Origin: Fulvivirgaceae bacterium JP3-4 | GTDB lineage: Bacteria; Bacteroidota; Bacteroidia; Cytophagales; Cyclobacteriaceae | Direction: 5' to 3' | NCBI GenBank assembly: GCA_029309925.1 | Contig: JARKND010000004.1 | Span: 558,001 to 622,000 of the forward strand | DNA: 64,000 nucleotides | In this document: positions 60,601 through 64,000 of the stretch, in pieces | Layout: each line of letters starts with the position of its first letter | Position numbering within the stretch: position 1 is the stretch's first letter | Made by a program: the position numbers and the translations under genes | Notes under the pieces: model-generated | What the model was told of the DNA's origin: nothing | Databases searched by the model: none | The model's input: only the letters and a program-made list of their open reading frames with translations

Positions 60601-61342
60601 TGCATCGGTTGCATCACACGACCTGAAAGAGCCACTGAGAAAAATTCAGACGTTCGGAAATCTTCTTTACTCAAAAATCGAAAAGAAGATAGAGCCTGGG
60701 GAAAAGAATTATCTCGATAAGATTGTAAGCTCATCACATCGCATGCAGACGCTGATCGAAGATGTGCTCACCCTTTCAAAATTATCAAACCGCGACATTC
60801 CGTTCCAGAAGACGGATCTCGAGGGTATTGTGAAGCACATCGTTGATGACCTCGAGATCACGATCAGGGAAAAGGGCACAACCATCCAGGTTGGCGAACT
60901 TTCTAGCATTGAGATGGTGCCCGGACAGATCCATCAATTGTTCCAGAACCTGATCAGCAACGCCCTGAAATTCAACGAGAGCAAAAATCCGGCAATAAAA
61001 ATTACACAGCGAAAGCCGACCCAGGAAGAGTGTTCTGCATACGACATTTCGGAACAGGATTACATCGCTATTTGCGTTGAAGACAACGGAATCGGTTTTG
61101 ACGATCGTTATAAGGAAAAGATCTTTGGTATTTTCCAGCGGCTGCATAACAATCACTACCAGGGCACCGGCATTGGCCTTGCGATCTGTAAAAAAATCGT
61201 TGACAATCATCATGGATTCATTCGCGCCCAGAGCAAGGAAGGTGTCGGCTCTACCTTCATTGTAATCCTGCCTAAAGTGCAACATGTTGAGAAAGCGAAT
61301 GCCCATTCCAACGGTACTGCCGTTTCGAAGAAAGAAGCATAA
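57659..61342 (+). CDS. CheB-CheR-PAS sensor histidine kinase, 1227 aa
   Basis: Multi-domain signalling protein. CheB methylesterase (about 8-185; active Ser in GASAGG, His in VVQHLSP, Asp in SGTGTDG), CheR methyltransferase (about 205-470; AdoMet motif SSGEEAYTVAML, then FRDPD), a coiled coil (about 640-715; repeats ESSNEELLTSNEEM), two PAS-type sensory regions (about 720-940), HisKA with His in VASHDLKEPLRK (about 985) and HATPase_c to about 1210 (NLISNALKF, DNGIGFD, GTGIGLAI). No receiver domain on CheB. The start is TTG 57659, as an in-frame stop lies two codons upstream. Not linked to chemotaxis genes here. Confidence 0.93.
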   Translation: MKTQESDHFIIAIGASAGGLEPIHELFDTLPDNTNFSFVVVQHLSPDHKSLMGELLAKHTSMKIIEAQENMELKPNCIYLIPSKKVMTYSDGNLKLHDKERHQVPNNAIDTFFESLAAEKGKQAVGIILSGTGTDGTKGIEAIKRNGGLVIAQDPLTADFDGMPSSAIQTGCVDLVLPPEMIGEELIEYLRESPYSKTLGKFTKEDEVIVQEILGYIRSVTAHDFSLYKTPTITRRLAKRMTEKGFTSLEQYQEYIMQQNDEAGILAREFLINVTKFFRDPDAFDELKTKIIPSIFASKKPQDLIKVWIVACSSGEEAYTVAMLFYEYMESIRNHDFNLKIFATDLDKEALQIASTGIYPESIAKDITPERLSRFFTREGQSYKILPVIRKMVVFAYHDITKDPPFSKLDLITCRNMLIYMNAKLQIHVLKTFLFALNPAACLMLGASENIGVLKDSMKEVSKKWKIYKVTGKTRLLETDHMVTPIQTTSVFQSNTNKPKNANNFLSDIFKETLLEESKLAGILIDENMEVKQAIGHFKDFLHFPENNLTFNLIKLVPNDLGIALGMCVRRAIHDNERSVMRNVKVSEGSVERTVSIMVKPYIQQQEYQQSFLFIVLQEEQKQKKVKKLSAKKRDEHDQQRLEELEKELRETKENLQSVIEELESSNEELLTSNEEMISANEELQSTNEELQSLNEELHTVSAEHQLKIKELIDLNDDLNNYFKNSHIGQILIDRHMIVRKFSPSITHQINLIESDIGRPIVDITNNIEDVDLIEVIKRVMISNEMLEREVTTRDGRTFLMKVNPYLRQDRTVDGIVLNFIDISESKSLHSIIQGVFDSATSGIAAMRAIRNRQHEIADFEYIASNRSAENMLGIRVGERFREETVKTFARDDHFFRKYVAVVETGETEHFEYYNPLHNRWYEVIAVKMQDGLVTTYNDITQKKNAADLIARNYEDLKQASSKLQETNFKLEQSNMDLLQFASVASHDLKEPLRKIQTFGNLLYSKIEKKIEPGEKNYLDKIVSSSHRMQTLIEDVLTLSKLSNRDIPFQKTDLEGIVKHIVDDLEITIREKGTTIQVGELSSIEMVPGQIHQLFQNLISNALKFNESKNPAIKITQRKPTQEECSAYDISEQDYIAICVEDNGIGFDDRYKEKIFGIFQRLHNNHYQGTGIGLAICKKIVDNHHGFIRAQSKEGVGSTFIVILPKVQHVEKANAHSNGTAVSKKEA

Positions 61343-61371
61343 ATGATAATTTCATTATAGTCGAGCACTTG

Positions 61372-61405
61372 TGCCTGGTCAAGCGATCAGGCATAAGTTT
61401 TTTTT
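61372..61405 (+). terminator. Intrinsic terminator of the CheB-CheR kinase gene
   Basis: TGCCTGGTC pairs with GATCAGGCA (one G-T pair) around an AAGC loop, followed by a run of eight Ts (61398-61405). Confidence 0.9.
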
Positions 61406-61452
61406 AGAGGTGGCGAACACCCCGCAGTGAGAAAAACAAAAATGTGACGACT

Positions 61453-61755
61453 ATGAAAACAATGAATGTACTCAGAGGACTATTGGTGATGGCCATCCTG
61501 GCAGTAGCAGCACCGAGCGCTAGCGCTGCACCTGCGGTGGATCCGGTTGAACAGAAAGAACAAGTACAACGCCTGCAGAACCGCCTTGAAGAGATTAAGG
61601 CAATTGACAAGAGCAAGCTTTCAAAAGAAGAGAAAAAAGCACTGCGCGGTGAAGTAAAGCAGATCAAGAAAGAAATGAAGGCGATCAGCGGTGGTGTTTA
61701 CCTCAGCGTTGGCGCGATCATTCTGATTGCACTACTCATCATCCTTCTTGCTTAA
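61453..61755 (+). CDS. Small membrane-anchored protein, 100 aa
   Basis: 100-aa protein with an N-terminal signal (LLVMAILAVAAPSASA), a charged helical segment (QVQRLQNRLEEIKAIDKSKLS, coiled coil-like, about 35-70) and a C-terminal membrane helix (VGAIILIALLIILLA). The pattern is common in Bacteroidota; function unknown. ATG 61453 is used; a GTG lies three codons upstream. The stop overlaps the convergent amidase gene by 17 bp. Confidence 0.75.
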   Translation: MKTMNVLRGLLVMAILAVAAPSASAAPAVDPVEQKEQVQRLQNRLEEIKAIDKSKLSKEEKKALRGEVKQIKKEMKAISGGVYLSVGAIILIALLIILLA

Positions 61756-63376
61756 GAAAATCTTTTTTAGTGGAATAGGATAAGCTCGGCAGAAACTGCG
61801 GGGCTTTTCTTTTTTTGGAAGCCTGCTCATAGCTGTAGGCAAGCGTGAGGAGATGGCCCTCGCCATATTCAGCACCAATGAAAGTCAATCCGATCGGCAA
61901 CTCATTGACAAAACCCATAGGCACTGTTATGTGCGGATACCCTGCCACTGCAGCCGGTGAGTACATTCCGTAGCCTGTAAATGAATCACCGTTGACCAGG
62001 TCAGTGCACCACGATGGGCCGTTGGTCGGTCCGATGATCGCATCAAGACCAAACTCTTTCAGTGTGTCGTCTATCGCTTTCCTGGCTGTCTGCTGCATTC
62101 GTGCAACAGCGTCTGTGTATTCTTTCGAATCAAGTCCGGCTTTTTCCTGGGAACCAACCAGTATCTCCTGCTTGAAAAACGGCATCGCCTTCGCTTCGTT
62201 CTCGGTATTAAACCGGATAACCTCCTCCAGCGATTTTACTTTTGCGTTCGCGTTTGCCAGGTATTTGTTTACCCCATCCTTGAACTGAAACTGAAGCACT
62301 GAGTATTCATCATTCGAAATGGATTTGGTCTTCGCGCGAAAATCGACTTCTATCACCTCGGCACCCTGTTGTCTAATGACGTTCAGCGCATCGGCCAGCA
62401 GGCTATCAACGGCTTCATGTACTTTAAGGTAGGATTTTTCGACCCCGATCTTTTTTCCTTTCAAACCATCTGATTTCAAAAAAGAAGTGTAGTCACGTTG
62501 AAATTTCCCTTCGCTTCGTGTAGTGTAGGGGTCGGCCTCGTCAACTCCACACAAAGCTCCCAATAAGATTGCGGCATCCTTGACCGTTCGCGTCATAGGG
62601 CCAGCAGTATCCTGTGTAACCGAAATCGGAATGATACCTGCCCTGCTCCAAAGCCCAACCGTTGGCTTTATTCCCACAAGGCCGTTGATCGATGAAGGGC
62701 ATCCGATCGACCCATCCGTTTCCGTCCCGATACCCACTGCACACAAATTTGCCGCTACGGCAGTTCCTGTCCCTGAACTTGACCCGCATGGATTGCGATC
62801 GAGAATATAGGGATTGCGCGTTTGCCCTCCCCTGCTGCTCCATCCACTGCTTGAACGGGTCGATCTGAAATTTGCCCATTCGCTGAGATTTGTTTTTCCG
62901 AGAAGCACGGCCCCCGCCTCGCGTAACTTTGCCACAATGAAAGCATCCTTTGATGCGATATTTCCTTCGAGCGCTAAAGACCCAGCCGTGGTCATCATCT
63001 TATCGCCTGTGTCAATATTGTCTTTGATAAGAATAGGAATTCCGTGAAGTGCGCCTCTCACTTTGCCATCTCTCCTTTCGGCATCGAGTCCGTCAGCGAT
63101 AGCCAGCGCGTCTGGATTTATTTCGATAACAGAATTGAGTTGCGGGCCGTTCTTGTCGATTTCAGTGATGCGTTTCAGATACAGCTCACACAGCTGGCGC
63201 GAAGTGTACTTGCCTGAAGCCATCGCTTGCTGCAAAGCATCAATGTCCATCTCGTCAAGCTCGAATGCCGCATCTTTTTTTGAATCGTGCGGTGATGTTT
63301 TACAGGCACTAACAAATAAGGCCGGGAGAACAAATGCTGCCACGCCCGTACGGTGAATAAAATCTCTGCGCTTCAT
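61739..63376 (-). CDS. Amidase-signature enzyme, exported
   Basis: 545-aa amidase with a twin-Arg-like N-terminus (MKRRDFIHRTG) and a lipobox (FVSAC), so it is probably exported folded and lipid-anchored. The amidase catalytic triad Ser-cisSer-Lys is intact: Lys in PILIKDNID, Ser in GGQTRNPY...PCGSSSGTG, and the glycine-rich GTETDGSIGCPSS region. C-terminal substrate domain is complete. It hydrolyses carboxamides; the actual substrate is unknown. It may be GatA-like but is not a tRNA enzyme here. Confidence 0.92.
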   Translation of the reverse strand: MKRRDFIHRTGVAAFVLPALFVSACKTSPHDSKKDAAFELDEMDIDALQQAMASGKYTSRQLCELYLKRITEIDKNGPQLNSVIEINPDALAIADGLDAERRDGKVRGALHGIPILIKDNIDTGDKMMTTAGSLALEGNIASKDAFIVAKLREAGAVLLGKTNLSEWANFRSTRSSSGWSSRGGQTRNPYILDRNPCGSSSGTGTAVAANLCAVGIGTETDGSIGCPSSINGLVGIKPTVGLWSRAGIIPISVTQDTAGPMTRTVKDAAILLGALCGVDEADPYTTRSEGKFQRDYTSFLKSDGLKGKKIGVEKSYLKVHEAVDSLLADALNVIRQQGAEVIEVDFRAKTKSISNDEYSVLQFQFKDGVNKYLANANAKVKSLEEVIRFNTENEAKAMPFFKQEILVGSQEKAGLDSKEYTDAVARMQQTARKAIDDTLKEFGLDAIIGPTNGPSWCTDLVNGDSFTGYGMYSPAAVAGYPHITVPMGFVNELPIGLTFIGAEYGEGHLLTLAYSYEQASKKRKAPQFLPSLSYSTKKDFLKQEG

Positions 63377-63397
63377 GGGTATCTCTTGGTATAATAA

Positions 63398-63432
63398 AAA
63401 AGCCCGCGCTCATGTTTTGAACCCGGGCTTTT
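63398..63432. terminator. Bidirectional terminator hairpin
   Basis: AAAAGCCCG and CGGGCTTTT form a 9-bp stem with a 17-nt loop. A-run and T-run flank both sides, so it can act on either strand; the 34-aa gene on the minus strand ends just upstream of it. Confidence 0.8.
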
Positions 63433-63443
63433 CGAAGGATAAA

Positions 63444-63548
63444 TTAACTTCTGTTCGCCTTTTTCGCCTTCTTCTCAGCACGTTTCTCTTTCAAGGTTTT
63501 CAAAGGTTTTTTCTTGTCTTCCTTCCGTTTGTCTTCTCCTTTTGCCAT
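63444..63548 (-). CDS. Lys-rich small protein, 34 aa
   Basis: ATG 63548 to TAA 63444 reads MAKGEDKRKEDKKKPLKTLK and ends EKRAEKKAKKANRS. More than a third of the residues are Lys. Short basic proteins ending KEKRAEKKAKK recur in Bacteroidota, but no role is established; RNA or ribosome binding is a guess from charge. Bounded by a terminator 12 bp downstream. Too short for usual gene finders. Confidence 0.65.
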   Translation of the reverse strand: MAKGEDKRKEDKKKPLKTLKEKRAEKKAKKANRS

Positions 63549-63750
63549 AGTTAGTTGGTTTAGACTCAATATTAATAAAAGCAGGAATAACTTTCAAATG
63601 GTCCGGGAACTGCTATTACCAAAAGCGTCAGCCATATCGGGTGTCGATCAGGATGATAACATTTTTCATTCATTAAACGGGTTTTCGCTTTCGCGCCAGA
63701 CCATGAATCATTACCTGTAAAATCTGCATGTGGCGCGACTTACGATTTCA
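63549..63750. other. Non-coding gap before the terminal repeat
   Basis: About 200 bp without a credible gene. It must hold the promoter of the 34-aa gene (reading to the left). I see no clear regulatory motif. Confidence 0.4.
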
Positions 63751-63754
63751 TAAA

Positions 63755-64000
63755 TTTTCTACCGACATCAAATCCCTTACGGGATTAGAATGCAGCGAGC
63801 GAAAGCAAGTTCGGCTGCACACCGTTCCTTTGTCGGTTAAAAACTAATTTCAGAAAATCGGTGCACTCAGTCCCGTCAGGGACGAGATATCGGTAGAAAG
63901 GCAGGTCACCACAAAACCGTGTCGACTGCGCATTAGTTGTGAAATGTTCATCATGAGCGACACGGAACGGGATGACCTCATCACCCGCAGGTTCCATCAC
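63755..64000. repeat. REP-like inverted element running to the window end
   Basis: The left half has TTTCTACCGACATC (about 63757-63770) next to the palindrome AATCCC/GGGATT (63771-63786). The right half has GTCCC/GGGAC (63870-63883) next to GATATCGGTAGAAA (63886-63899), an inverse copy with 13 of 14 bases matching. The two units face each other over about 85 bp. The right flank continues in a 71-codon minus frame that runs off the window and is probably not a gene. The pattern is that of a REP/BIME-type interspersed repeat. Confidence 0.6.

Noticed and set aside
60785-61306. 173-codon minus-strand frame opposite the kinase ATPase domain
   Set aside because: The plus strand carries clear HATPase motifs; the opposite frame has no family features.
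63785-64000. 71-codon minus-strand frame running off the window end
   Set aside because: It lies inside the REP-like inverted element and its sequence is that of the repeat read through; treated as repeat, though a real gene further right cannot be excluded.
1-64000. tRNA or rRNA genes
   Set aside because: I looked for T-loop (GTTCRAATC) motifs with matching acceptor stems and saw none that fold into a cloverleaf; none claimed.

Overview
The window looks like the chromosome of a Bacteroidota bacterium, most likely a Cytophagales relative (Chryseolinea/Ohtaekwangia-like). This is an inference from gene content: a TonB-plug protein with macroglobulin-like repeats, CarboxypepD_reg-domain proteins, 7TM-DISM and CheB-CheR-PAS sensor kinases, DUF4407, DUF4112 and PAQR/TrhA proteins, many lipoproteins with short N-terminal lipoboxes, MacB/FtsX permeases, uronate catabolism and secreted glycoside hydrolases. 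GC is moderate, almost no gene has a Shine-Dalgarno (SD) sequence, and gene density is high. I saw no rRNA, tRNA, insertion sequence, prophage or CRISPR array.

Layout. 1-8.5 kb: the end of rsgA, a VCBS/DUF1080 operon, a single-domain response regulator convergent with a 7TM-DISM histidine kinase, TrhA, small envelope proteins and an alpha/beta hydrolase. 8.7-16.6 kb: an extreme Asp/Lys-rich lipoprotein, a LuxR-type regulator, a possible structured RNA, a CHASE3-GAF sensor without an output domain, DUF4407, an S8 protease lipoprotein, an unlisted 57-aa coiled-coil protein and an XRE regulator. 17.2-32.5 kb: glnS, a periplasmic-binding-domain histidine kinase, a TonB-plug protein, a cyclophilin lipoprotein, YdeI, GH51 arabinofuranosidase, a kinase that keeps only its dimerisation domain, and a MacB-like permease. 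32.6-36.3 kb: a nucleotidyltransferase-metallophosphoesterase pair, a response regulator, and a second metallophosphoesterase (lipoprotein) with an outer-membrane protein. 36.3-46.4 kb: a divergent uronate regulon. The minus arm is kdgK, eda, an ExuT-like MFS permease, GH9 and a LURP-like protein; the plus arm is uxaA and uxaC; GH29 fucosidase follows. Together these take glucuronate/galacturonate to pyruvate and glyceraldehyde-3-phosphate, except that the uronate reductase step (uxaB/uxuB) is absent here. 46.5-57.1 kb: GNAT, DUF2809, CarboxypepD, GlxA-type regulator, RibD-like reductase, gamma-glutamyltransferase, a short terminator-bounded transcript with a strong SD and a 20-aa ORF, an EEP hydrolase, and a stress-like cassette (disordered peptide, SDR, two receivers, WrbA, a second disordered peptide). 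57.2-64 kb: a 1227-aa CheB-CheR-PAS-histidine kinase, a small membrane protein, an amidase, a 34-aa Lys-rich protein and a REP-like inverted repeat running to the window end.

Three themes stand out. First, signalling is dense and often incomplete: a receiver without its Asp, a kinase without an ATPase domain, a sensor without output. Second, several intergenic sites carry degenerate 7- or 8-bp tandem arrays; three of them are mirrored across a 60-95 bp spacer into very large potential hairpins. Third, the SD-led mini-ORF at 52.77 kb is unusual for this phylum. The best candidates for something undescribed are the mirrored arrays, the SD-led mini-ORF transcript and the nucleotidyltransferase-phosphoesterase pair.
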